A DNA stretch of 64,000 nucleotides from Lewinellaceae bacterium (GTDB lineage Bacteria; Bacteroidota; Bacteroidia; Chitinophagales; Saprospiraceae): NCBI GenBank assembly GCA_020636025.1, contig JACJYQ010000003.1:62001-126000 (forward strand), given 5' to 3'. The number at the start of each line of letters is the position of its first letter. The stretch's first letter is position 1. Position numbers and translations under genes: made by a program. Of this stretch, positions 35,001 through 42,666 are shown piece by piece. The notes below the pieces were generated by a model. The model had not been told where the DNA came from. It made no database searches and saw only the letters and a list, made by a program, of their open reading frames with translations.

Positions 35001-36173
35001 ACCAACCTGCTGTCAAACGCCTTGAAATTCACACCTGAAGAAGGACATATTTATGTAAACATTCAGGAGGACCAGGTAAAAGACCAGCGTTTTTGCCGGA
35101 TCAGTGTGAAGGATACAGGGCTGGGAATTCCCGAATCAAAACTCGACAAGATCTTCGACCGGTTTTATCAGGTGGACAACTCGGCTACGCGCAAAGGGGA
35201 GGGCACGGGCATCGGACTGGCGCTTACCAGAGAATTGATCAAACTGATGGGAGGCGATATTAGCGTTCGCAGCAAGGAGAACAGCGGTTCCACGTTTAGT
35301 TTTTCAATTCCAGTGCGAAAAGAGGCTCCTGTAACTAGGCCAGTTGTAGAAAAAATTGTCCTAGGTTCGTTGAATACCGGTCACGACGTTTTTTTCACAA
35401 CATCACAGAATGGGCATTCCGAAAAGCCCTTGCTCCTGCTGGTGGAAGACAACATAGACGTAAGGCAATATTTGGTGGATTGCCTGTCGGAAGATTACCG
35501 TCTGGAAACAGCTGCCAATGGCCAGGAAGGCATAGACAAAACCCTCGAACTGATCCCCGATCTGATCCTCAGCGATGTGATGATGCCTGAGAAAGACGGC
35601 TTCGAACTCTGTGAAGTGGTGAAGCTCGACGAGCGCAGCAGCCATATCCCGCTCATACTCCTGACTGCCAAAGTGGATGCCGGTTCCAGAATCGCCGGAC
35701 TCAGCAGAGGCGCCGACGATTACATTGCCAAACCATTTCACCGCGATGAACTGCTCGCGCGCATCCGGAATTTGCTGGATACCCGGGCCAAAATGCAGGC
35801 ACGCTATGCATCTCTCCCTGTGATTGAACCCAGCGCCAATCCCGATTTGCAACTTGAAGACGCATTCCTGCTCAGGATCAGGGAAGTGGTGGAGGCCGAT
35901 CTTTCCGACGCCGAATTTGAAATGCCGCGGCTGGAACGCGCGTTGGGTATGAGCCGTAGCCAGATATTCAGAAAAGTAAAAGCACTCACGGGTCAATCGC
36001 CCTCGGTGTATATCCGCTCCATCCGATTGCACAAGTCCAAAGAGCTGTTGCTCGATGCCGGCAAAACCATCGCCGAGGTGGCGTATGAGGTCGGATTTGC
36101 TACGCCCGCATATTTTTCCACGGCATTTTTGGAAGAATTTGGCGTAAATCCAAGCGAATTCAAACAATCCTGA
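32088..36173 (+). CDS. Hybrid two-component system sensor/regulator (propeller, kinase, receiver, AraC)
   Basis: A protein of about 1361 residues that combines sensor and response regulator. After a signal peptide (NIRKILCCLLLCGIALVDLN) come two-component regulator propeller repeats (GLSQGFVSALLQDSEGFIWV, IIWVGTNGLGIAKYD, ILWIGTKGGGLNRLD), a Y_Y_Y domain (FVALNFAAPSKNRFRYYLEG), a membrane helix (about 808-827), a HisKA domain with the His in NITHEFRTPLTVI, HATPase motifs, a receiver with Asp in LILSDVMMPEKDGFEL, and a C-terminal AraC HTH (GMSRSQIFRKVKALTGQSPS). In Bacteroidota such proteins sense oligosaccharides or other ligands in the periplasm and switch on nearby genes; the adjacent surface protein is a possible target. 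Confidence 0.93.
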   Translation: MNIRKILCCLLLCGIALVDLNAQQGGVEYYSTKQGLSQGFVSALLQDSEGFIWVGTKNGLNRFDGYKFEVFTSDPYNEFSLSNDFINDLSEYGDYLLVSTVWGGLNILHKKTKRIYRILLENADAPCDLGKYPALTANADKEGNIYVQYGCPDIKNRLYYLKIPTDFWNNPPENNDWQENIELKQFPYDLCGESYMSTDRSRLYVPSCQGVFEVDLGSGQWNKIYSVEPKEHLEYFFMDNPQGDLWMQEQYRQNEELFVNFYHIRSQNKIDPVLIHREAQKCGFTYATNDYLWMKWDTELAAYKIDETGNVNLAGKPEVRFSRETQCHRMITDKSGIIWVGTNGLGIAKYDISARKFKNSFTGRSVYSNIVRSREGDVISFDNSYNLLLEKTTAHGNIMRDMCEKEFEPSVNVYIAHDSKGDFWTVSHPRKYVDWQLKKISRDKGVMAYDIPYEGRFRSVVVLDDNEHPWMGFGSQLQHFNPETTQFQSFSFENLLPPPNDIFAMARTSDGSWWLASQQGLIRGRPEPAGAAYPEKFKFEIYKNDPKSRNSIRSDDVASLLVRPWEPNILWIGTKGGGLNRLDINTNQFSHITTADGLPDNVIYGILPNSGKNKNDPNLWLSSNRGLIRYNTEDGNFKIYTEENGLQGDEFNTWAYGTSEDGELFFGGVNGLTSFKPDDLISDTLAPNTMITGILINGKKAARSDDPGILKSSIEFTDRINLPFSKNTITLDFVALNFAAPSKNRFRYYLEGAEKPWVHEGSEHSVSYANLAPGKYTFKVMGANSEGIWNEKPAELRIDILPPWYRSWWAYTMYAIILLGSAYAWYRYQLNRRLEHAENDRLKELDGFKTKFFTNITHEFRTPLTVITGMTEQLRKHFAERSKESFENGVGMIRRNGENLLQLINQILDLSKLESGKLQLDVVQTDIVAFTKYIVDSLHSYAEMNKIQLHFLTEIDGLNMDIDTAKLQTVLTNLLSNALKFTPEEGHIYVNIQEDQVKDQRFCRISVKDTGLGIPESKLDKIFDRFYQVDNSATRKGEGTGIGLALTRELIKLMGGDISVRSKENSGSTFSFSIPVRKEAPVTRPVVEKIVLGSLNTGHDVFFTTSQNGHSEKPLLLLVEDNIDVRQYLVDCLSEDYRLETAANGQEGIDKTLELIPDLILSDVMMPEKDGFELCEVVKLDERSSHIPLILLTAKVDAGSRIAGLSRGADDYIAKPFHRDELLARIRNLLDTRAKMQARYASLPVIEPSANPDLQLEDAFLLRIREVVEADLSDAEFEMPRLERALGMSRSQIFRKVKALTGQSPSVYIRSIRLHKSKELLLDAGKTIAEVAYEVGFATPAYFSTAFLEEFGVNPSEFKQS

Positions 36174-36357
36174 TGCAACAGGTAAGTTATTGATTTTCAA
36201 AAGTTTATATGGTCGCTATTTCCCGGCTTGCAACATAGTCGCAAGCCGATTTCTCATTTGCAACATTTCCGAAATGAATTGAACGCTGAGCGAAAGTCCT
36301 CAGCCTGCTCTGGTATGCACATTTGCCTTCGAAAGCTAAAAGCATTCATCTCCCATC

Positions 36358-36393
36358 GGGCGGATAGCCTGCCCTCCAGCAGGATGTCCGCCC
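36358..36393. other. Hairpin in the leader of the surface protein gene
   Basis: GGGCGGA (36358-36364) pairs with TCCGCCC (36387-36393), and CCTGC with GCAGG inside it. It lies 66 bases before the next start codon. It may be a regulatory RNA structure or a repeat; no copy was found elsewhere in the window. Confidence 0.5.
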
Positions 36394-36458
36394 ATTAGGG
36401 AGCTTGCTCTGTCGAGAGAATGTTTCAAGCTATGTTAAAACCATAAAAATAACTGGAG

Positions 36459-39400
36459 ATGAAAAAATTTACCTTACTCTTATTTACCATTTGCCTGTTG
36501 CTGCATGTCGGCACGCAGGCGCAAGTGGTTCATTCCACGGAAGCAAACTTCCAGGCGATGGACCAAAGTATGTTCGAACCGGGCGATGCCCTGGTAATTT
36601 CAAATACCTTCCGAATGCTGGCTGATAATGGAGAGGAGGCTTCATTTTTCATGCCGATTGATTTGGATGCAGTACTCAATGTTGAACCACTTGGGCTCGA
36701 TTTGGGCGATTACGGAGTGGAACTACATACCAAGTTTGGTCTGAACTTCGATTTGTATGCCAGATATTCCATAAATTCAGGTTCGGTGGATATTGATTAT
36801 CCCGTGAAAGTAAATTTCACAGTTCCAACGCCCAGCACCTATGGTTGCGATGAAGAGATTACAATCAACTCAAGCTGGGAACTGAAAAACCCGGACCAGT
36901 ATCACATGGATGCGCATGCGCCGGGCGCTGAATTTGCCGTTGGAACACAGCTCGATCAGGGTTTTTATTTCGGGGGACAGAAATGTTTTGTAACCTGCGA
37001 CCCTTTCCCTGAAACAGATATTGGCACTCCATCCTTTAAAAATGCCAACAGCAGCAACTACAAGAATTATCTGAAAACCGGTGACTACGACCTGTTCCGG
37101 ATCAGCACATCGGATGGACTGCAATTGCCCTGGGATCTGTACAGTTTTATTCCAAATCCGGGCGTACCTGCTTTGACATTGCCTTTTAACACGGCAACCA
37201 TTCCTGTCATTGAAGAACGGGCAAAACTCGAAGGAGAGCTCGACAATCCTTTCAACGGAATTGACGGTCCGGATGTGCTTACCGGTAAGGTATTGGCAAA
37301 CCGCACCGACTACAAATTCCTGGATGTGGAGTTCGACCCCATTCAGTTTCAGGAGTATTTCACCGGTGTGCCGCTGACCTACTCAGCCGATATCGGACCA
37401 TTTCACGCTTCCATCGATCTGGTTTCCATTCCATACATCCTCAGAACCTATATGGATGTTGACTTGGAATTCGATCCGCACATTGTGGCAGACATCAATT
37501 TCGGACAGCCCATTAGCTGGAAAGAATATGAAGGCGGCTCTTTGCTCAGGTCGGGCACTTCCCAGATACTCACAAACTTCACCGTTGGTAATGATTTGAA
37601 GATCGAATATCCGAGCAATCAACAGGTGACCTTTTCACCCACATTAAAAATCGAAAACAATTTCAAAACCACCTTTGAACTTGATTTTGAACAGGCCATC
37701 GGCATCAGGGTTATGTACACCACCATCGAGTTCGATATGCCCGATCCCCTGGATGATATCAATGAAGAATTTGGCATAAACGAAGAAATTCCACTGCCAG
37801 GGTTTTCCATCCCGGTATATGATAAAGAATTCTCAATGGGCGGGTTCTCCAACATAGCCGCCAACCCGATCACCCTGACCCCGGACATGGCCCCGCCGGT
37901 GGTTACTACTCAGAATATCGTGGTATATATTCCCAATGCCGGGGGCTCGGTGAATATCGCTCCTCAGGATGTAGTAGCCAGCGCCGTGGATGCCAATGGC
38001 GGCACTGTACGTTACCTTTCAGTAACGCCAAACTCATTCGAATGTGCCAACCTTGGCAGCAACGCGGTAGATGTTACACTTGATGACAGTCGCTGTAACC
38101 CAATCACAAAGACTGCCAGCGTAACTGTGGCCGACAGCACCCGGCCAACGATCACCTGCAACAGCTTTACCATATTTTTGGATGACAATGGGATGTCAAG
38201 TATTACGTCTACACAGGTGCACAATTCTTCCTGGGACAATTGTGGTACCGTAAACATCGAAGGACTGAGTGTGAGCGATTTCGATTGCGACGATCTTGGC
38301 AACAACAGCACCAGACTTACTGTGAATGACGGGCATGGTAACACCAATTCCTGTTTGGGAGCCATCACCGTGATAGACAACAAGCCTCCTGTTCTCGATT
38401 GCCAGCCAACCACGGCCTATCTCGATGACAACGGCGAGGCATTTATTGTGCTCAATGACGTGCTTATAAGCTCCTACGACAACTGCGGCACTGTGAATGT
38501 GAGCGCCTTTAGTCCAACTGAGTTTGATTGTGCCGATATTGGACAAGTAGCTGTTTCCATTCAAACAAACGACGGCCACGGCAACAACACCGGATGCTCC
38601 ATCAATGTGGAGGTCGTGGATATTATCCCACCAACAGTAGAATGTCAGCCAAAAGTCGTGGTATCGCTTAACGCAAGCGGAACTGGCAGCATTACCACAG
38701 CAGATGCCTTCGTGAGCGGCGCCGACAACTGCGGTATTGTCAATCAGCAATCCATTTTCCCCAACAGCTTTACATGCGCCGACATTGGCGATGTAGTGGC
38801 TACCCTGACGGTAAACGACGGTCACGGCAACACCGGAACCTGTAATACTACCGTTGTGGTGGTGGATATGATACAGCCTACCATGATCTGCAGGAACGTG
38901 GTGCTCGACCTTGACGCAAACGGAGAAGCGACTCTGAACCCGGTTCAGATGGATAATGGCAGTTTCGACAACTGCACCATTGCCGTTTTTGAGGTGGATC
39001 AAAGCGAATTTACCTGTGCCAACCTTGGCGACAATCTGATCACCCTTACCGGCATCGACCAAAGTGGAAACAGAAACGAATGCAGCGCCACGGTTACCAT
39101 CAGAGACCTGATCATTCCGGTGTCGCAATGCAAAGATTTTGTGATCAACCTGGATGAAAACGGACAATATCTGCTGGAAACAGCTTCAGTGGATGACGGC
39201 AGCTACGACAATTGCTATCTGGAACAGGCCGTAGCACCCAACCAGTTTAACTGCGAAGACATCGGCGTACACGTAGTAACGCTGACCAATACCGACCAAA
39301 GCAGCAATGCTTCTACCTGCACAGCCAGCGTTGATGTTCGGGACATCACCCCTCCGAATGCCGTTTGCGCCAATCCGGTTATATACCTCGACGAAACCGG

Positions 39401-40169
39401 TCACGGCACACTGGAAGTGGGACAAGTAGATGGCGGCAGCTCTGACGCTTGCGGCATTGCCTGGATGACCATCAGCCAGCGCGAATTTGACTGCTCCAAG
39501 ATTCAGGGATCGGCGCGGGTTGTGAAGCTGGACATGGCCGATGTGAATGGCAATTTCAACAGTTGTCTCTCATACGTTACCGTAAAAGACAGACTGGCAC
39601 CAACGGCCGTTTGTAAGGACACCACCGTGATGCTTAACGAAGAAGGCAAGGTGACCGTTTACGCCGAATCGCTGGCGCTGAACAGCTACGACAACTGCGA
39701 AGTGTGGTCATACCTGCCCATAGCTACGGTGTACACGATAGCCAACCTGGGTGAAAATGACCTGCAGATCAAGGTGAAAGACTGGAGTCAGAACGGTTCA
39801 ACCTGCATTTCTCTGGTGACTGTTTTGGACGGTGCACCGATCAAACCGGAAAAGCAAAAGGAAATCAAGCAATCCTTAAAAGGCGAGAACAGAACCAATC
39901 CGGTAATACAGAAGTCATTCGACTTCGATGTGTACCCGAACCCTACCGACAATGAAGCGAACATCGTATTCAGTCTGGATGCTGAAAAACCATACAGCAT
40001 ACGGGCCTACGACATGGCCGGCAGACTGATCTTCAGCCGTGAAGGCAGAGGCGTGATCGGCAACAACAGCTTACCGATCGTACTCACAGGCATTGCGCCT
40101 GGCGTTTATGTGCTCGATTTTACCTCAGAGGATGTGAATGTTCAGAAGCGCCTGGTGATACAGCGATAG
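36459..40169 (+). CDS. Large T9SS-exported protein with HYR/Ig-like repeats
   Basis: A 1236-residue secreted protein. The signal peptide is followed by an unrecognised N-terminal region of about 480 residues, rich in beta-type sequence. About eight repeats of roughly 75-85 residues follow, each with a 'YLDDNG' or 'LDENG' strand, a 'S.DNCG' turn and a 'FDC.DIG' strand, resembling HYR/Ig-like modules with paired Cys. The C-terminus is a type A T9SS sorting domain (FDFDVYPNPTDNEANIVF to KRLVIQR). Export to the surface or medium is expected. Adhesion or glycan binding is possible, but no catalytic motif is seen. It lies next to the hybrid sensor gene on the same strand. Confidence 0.88.
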   Translation: MKKFTLLLFTICLLLHVGTQAQVVHSTEANFQAMDQSMFEPGDALVISNTFRMLADNGEEASFFMPIDLDAVLNVEPLGLDLGDYGVELHTKFGLNFDLYARYSINSGSVDIDYPVKVNFTVPTPSTYGCDEEITINSSWELKNPDQYHMDAHAPGAEFAVGTQLDQGFYFGGQKCFVTCDPFPETDIGTPSFKNANSSNYKNYLKTGDYDLFRISTSDGLQLPWDLYSFIPNPGVPALTLPFNTATIPVIEERAKLEGELDNPFNGIDGPDVLTGKVLANRTDYKFLDVEFDPIQFQEYFTGVPLTYSADIGPFHASIDLVSIPYILRTYMDVDLEFDPHIVADINFGQPISWKEYEGGSLLRSGTSQILTNFTVGNDLKIEYPSNQQVTFSPTLKIENNFKTTFELDFEQAIGIRVMYTTIEFDMPDPLDDINEEFGINEEIPLPGFSIPVYDKEFSMGGFSNIAANPITLTPDMAPPVVTTQNIVVYIPNAGGSVNIAPQDVVASAVDANGGTVRYLSVTPNSFECANLGSNAVDVTLDDSRCNPITKTASVTVADSTRPTITCNSFTIFLDDNGMSSITSTQVHNSSWDNCGTVNIEGLSVSDFDCDDLGNNSTRLTVNDGHGNTNSCLGAITVIDNKPPVLDCQPTTAYLDDNGEAFIVLNDVLISSYDNCGTVNVSAFSPTEFDCADIGQVAVSIQTNDGHGNNTGCSINVEVVDIIPPTVECQPKVVVSLNASGTGSITTADAFVSGADNCGIVNQQSIFPNSFTCADIGDVVATLTVNDGHGNTGTCNTTVVVVDMIQPTMICRNVVLDLDANGEATLNPVQMDNGSFDNCTIAVFEVDQSEFTCANLGDNLITLTGIDQSGNRNECSATVTIRDLIIPVSQCKDFVINLDENGQYLLETASVDDGSYDNCYLEQAVAPNQFNCEDIGVHVVTLTNTDQSSNASTCTASVDVRDITPPNAVCANPVIYLDETGHGTLEVGQVDGGSSDACGIAWMTISQREFDCSKIQGSARVVKLDMADVNGNFNSCLSYVTVKDRLAPTAVCKDTTVMLNEEGKVTVYAESLALNSYDNCEVWSYLPIATVYTIANLGENDLQIKVKDWSQNGSTCISLVTVLDGAPIKPEKQKEIKQSLKGENRTNPVIQKSFDFDVYPNPTDNEANIVFSLDAEKPYSIRAYDMAGRLIFSREGRGVIGNNSLPIVLTGIAPGVYVLDFTSEDVNVQKRLVIQR

Positions 40170-40194
40170 AAGAAACTATAAGGTAGTGAAGTGC

Positions 40195-40233
40195 AAAGGG
40201 GGCTTGTCCGGGAGTGGGCAGGCTCCTTTTTTT
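40195..40233 (+). terminator. Rho-independent terminator after the surface protein gene
   Basis: GGGGGCTTGTCC pairs with GGGCAGGCTCC (some G-T pairs) around a GGGAGT loop, followed by TTTTTTT. It is 26 bases past the stop. Confidence 0.75.
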
Positions 40234-40306
40234 GTGGGGTGGGTGCAATTTGTGAATATTTTTTTTGGTACCTGCTCACACGAGATTACCCCAAAAATAA
40301 CGAAAC

Positions 40307-40361
40307 CGTTGGCGCGATGCTCCAGCATCGTGTCAAATATCGCGTCGGCTCTGCCGACATG
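40307..40361. repeat. REP-like element, copy C
   Basis: CGTTGGCGCGATGCTCCAGC then ATCGTGTCAAATATCGCG and GTCGGCTCTGCCGAC. It shares both hairpins with copies A and B. The rest of the 40234-40587 gap shows no gene or other clear structure. Confidence 0.85.
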
Positions 40362-40587
40362 CCCCACCCGAATTCATTGCGAAATATAGAGAACCGGTCA
40401 CATTTATGTGTACACGAAGTTAAGCCCATGTGTCAGCTGAGCCTCCTGATATATAAGAAAGTTGAAATAGTGTGCTAATAGGCTCCAAATAATGCATCAT
40501 CAAATTTGGGTTTAGAAAAGAATTCCTTTAACTTTAAATAGTCAATAAATAACAAACGCTCAATAGCAAGCTGAAGCATCCAACCCC

Positions 40588-41592
40588 ATGCATAAAGCCC
40601 AATTTGAAAACTGTGCTCAAACAGTAATTGAATTTTTGAATTCAGCGCAAAACTCCCTTGAGGTGTGCATCTGCTGGTTCACGCATCCCGACATTTTTAA
40701 GGCGTGTTTCGATGCGTGCAAAAGAAATGTTCGCGTTACGATAATTCTCAACTTCGACAATATCAATTTTCATCCTAAAGGTTTGAATTGGAATGCTTTG
40801 GAGAGGGTTGGCGCAAAAATGCTTGTTTATCCGGGTCCGGAACTTTTGCATTATAAATTTGCCATTGTTGATCAGGTCCGGGTGCTTAGCGGCTCCTACA
40901 ACTGGACCCGGGTTAATCAGCGCGATCATCTGGTCTGCATCGCGGATAGTGCGTTGGCAACACAATTTTCCAGGGCGTTGTATGAGGTAGAATTAAAAAG
41001 TTTCTCTTTGTCAAAATCTACGGAGCTGAAACCCAGGCCTGTGAATTTTCAGCAACTATTCAAGCCGGTTTTTTCTTCACCCGCAGACCTGAAAAAACAA
41101 ATCCTGGCAGGCAGGAAATGTTGGTTGACAAAAGTTCGATCCGGGCAGGAATGGGAAGACTGGATATATAATCAAAAATATATATTGGTTTGCAGCTGTA
41201 GTTTGAATTGCTTGTCTGACTCGGTACTGCATGACAAAGAGATTTTCAAGAAGCAATTGGAATCCGGCCATTTCCCCAAAAGAATAAAATGGTTATTAAT
41301 TCGCTATTGTTTCAGGCTGAATGAAGGTGATGTCCTTGTAGCGCTTAATCTGGAAAATAAGATTTTGGGTGCAGGAATTGTTGCTGGCAGACCTGCATTT
41401 CAACAAAATGAATCAATGGGCCTGTATCGCTTTGTTCAATGGCTCGACCTGAAGTCCCCGGTTTTATGCAAAAGATTAGGCACAAAAACTCCTCAAAGTG
41501 ATCTGAGACCTTTTCGAGGGTCGGCTTTTGAACTCATTGATATGGTAATAGCATCCGAATACAAAAATTCAAGGCAGCCATTTGTCCAATAG
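40588..41592 (+). CDS. Phospholipase D-like domain protein
   Basis: A 334-residue cytoplasmic-type protein. Residues about 10-135 form one PLD half: NSLEVCICWFTHPDIF, then the HKD motif HYKFAIVD (His88, Lys90, Asp95) followed by SGSYNWTRVN. A single HKD motif suggests dimerisation, as in Nuc-like PLD nucleases. The C-terminal 200 residues have no recognised domain. Single-HKD proteins with extra domains occur as nucleases in defence and DNA metabolism, but no such partner is visible. It lies upstream of a toxin-antitoxin pair without evident coupling. Confidence 0.75.
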   Translation: MHKAQFENCAQTVIEFLNSAQNSLEVCICWFTHPDIFKACFDACKRNVRVTIILNFDNINFHPKGLNWNALERVGAKMLVYPGPELLHYKFAIVDQVRVLSGSYNWTRVNQRDHLVCIADSALATQFSRALYEVELKSFSLSKSTELKPRPVNFQQLFKPVFSSPADLKKQILAGRKCWLTKVRSGQEWEDWIYNQKYILVCSCSLNCLSDSVLHDKEIFKKQLESGHFPKRIKWLLIRYCFRLNEGDVLVALNLENKILGAGIVAGRPAFQQNESMGLYRFVQWLDLKSPVLCKRLGTKTPQSDLRPFRGSAFELIDMVIASEYKNSRQPFVQ

Positions 41593-41612
41593 CCAACAGG
41601 AAATGAGCCATA

Positions 41613-41653
41613 TTTGCACTTTACGTATAAATATGTTATTTTTGCACGTAAAA
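41613..41653 (+). promoter_or_regulatory. Promoter and operator of the antitoxin-PIN pair
   Basis: TTTG (41613-41616), a 20-base spacer and TATTTTTG (41637-41644) are a near-perfect Bacteroidota promoter. TTACGT in the spacer and ACGTAAA just past the -7 box form an inverted repeat, a likely operator. Transcription would start very close to the ATG at 41657. Confidence 0.7.
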
Positions 41654-41656
41654 AAT

Positions 41657-41902
41657 ATGGATAAGAAACTAACGCTTAGTCTGAATGAAAGCGTAATAGA
41701 CGAAGCTAAAATGTATGCCAAGAAAAACAAGATCAGTTTGTCGAAATTGATAGAATCCTATCTTAAATCAGTACTCGACAACAAAACAAGAAATGAGGAA
41801 ATAACGCCACTGGTGAAGAGCCTTAGCGGAGTGATAGAATTGCCGGAAGATTTAGATGTTCGGGATGAATACACAAAATACCTGATCGAAAAATACAAAT
41901 GA
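41657..41902 (+). CDS. DUF6364/ribbon-helix-helix type antitoxin
   Basis: An 81-residue protein, MDKKLTLSLNESVIDEAKMY, then AKKNKISLSKLIESYL and a short C-terminal tail that probably wraps the toxin. The start at 41657 is supported by the promoter immediately upstream. It overlaps the PIN toxin gene by 4 bases (ATGA), so translation is coupled. It should bind and silence the toxin and repress its own promoter. Confidence 0.85.
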   Translation: MDKKLTLSLNESVIDEAKMYAKKNKISLSKLIESYLKSVLDNKTRNEEITPLVKSLSGVIELPEDLDVRDEYTKYLIEKYK

Positions 41903-42309
41903 GGAAGCTTTTTATAGATACAAATATTGTTCTCGACTTATTAGCGAAGAGAGAGCCATTTTACGAGGATGCAGCTAAATTGTTCTCTCTGGCTGATAGA
42001 AAAAAGATACTATTAATTGTTTCTTCCCTCACTTTTGCAAATACAAACTATGTTTTGTCAAAACTGAATAATTCCAAGACTGCGCGAGACATACTTTCCA
42101 AGTTTAAAGTTCTGGTAACGGTAGCCGATTTGAATGATAAAGTAATCGAGCTTTCCCTGAATGACGATGATTTTTCGGATTTTGAAGATGGATTGCAATA
42201 TTATTCAGCGCTGGAAAATGAGGTAGATATAATCATAACCAGAAATTTAAAAGACTTCAGAAGATCTAAGATACCTGTTATTACAGCTCAAACTTATTTA
42301 GCGCAATAG
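41899..42309 (+). CDS. PIN domain toxin (VapC-like)
   Basis: A 136-residue PIN ribonuclease-like protein. Acidic residues of the active site appear in KLFIDTNIVLDLLAKREPFY (first Asp), in NDDDFSDFEDGLQYYSALE (central acidic cluster) and in VDIIITRNLKDFRRSKIPVI. It follows the antitoxin with a 4-base overlap. PIN toxins cleave tRNA or rRNA. Confidence 0.88.
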   Translation: MRKLFIDTNIVLDLLAKREPFYEDAAKLFSLADRKKILLIVSSLTFANTNYVLSKLNNSKTARDILSKFKVLVTVADLNDKVIELSLNDDDFSDFEDGLQYYSALENEVDIIITRNLKDFRRSKIPVITAQTYLAQ

Positions 42310-42666
42310 AAGAATGGTGGTCGCTTGCGCGAGGCAATAAGCTTTCCGGGTCAAGGCAGGGGTAAGTGTGTTTAACATCCACGTCGACTTTGCCGACAAG
42401 CGCAACGCTAATATGCTATAATGCCGCCCCGAAAAGGTGACATCTGTTCATTTGTCAGTAAGTACCATGTCACCCTTTCAGGGCTCTTTCAATAAAAAGG
42501 GAAGCATAACTTCCAGGTTCAAAGGGGCGTAGACAGGGTTTGTCAGGTAGCCTAATATTAAAGAATTGGCTTAGGGTAAAAGCATGACTTATTTAGGTGT
42601 AAGCACTAATTCTGTACTTTGGCTGCGTAAATCATTCGTTGAAGTGCATTCATAAAAACGAGAAAA
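42310..42666. other. Gene-free stretch with hairpin and degenerate REP copy
   Basis: Contains a degenerate REP-like copy (about 42389-42416; CGTCGACTTTGCCGACAAGC then GCAACGCTAATATG). It also has a long hairpin, GCCCCGAAAAGGTGACAT (42425-42442) pairing with ATGTCACCCTTTCAGGGC (42467-42484), which could act as a terminator-like structure for the PIN gene. The amylase promoter should lie near 42580-42640, where ATTCTGTACTTTGGCTGCG includes TACTTTG, a partial -7 box. Confidence 0.55.
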
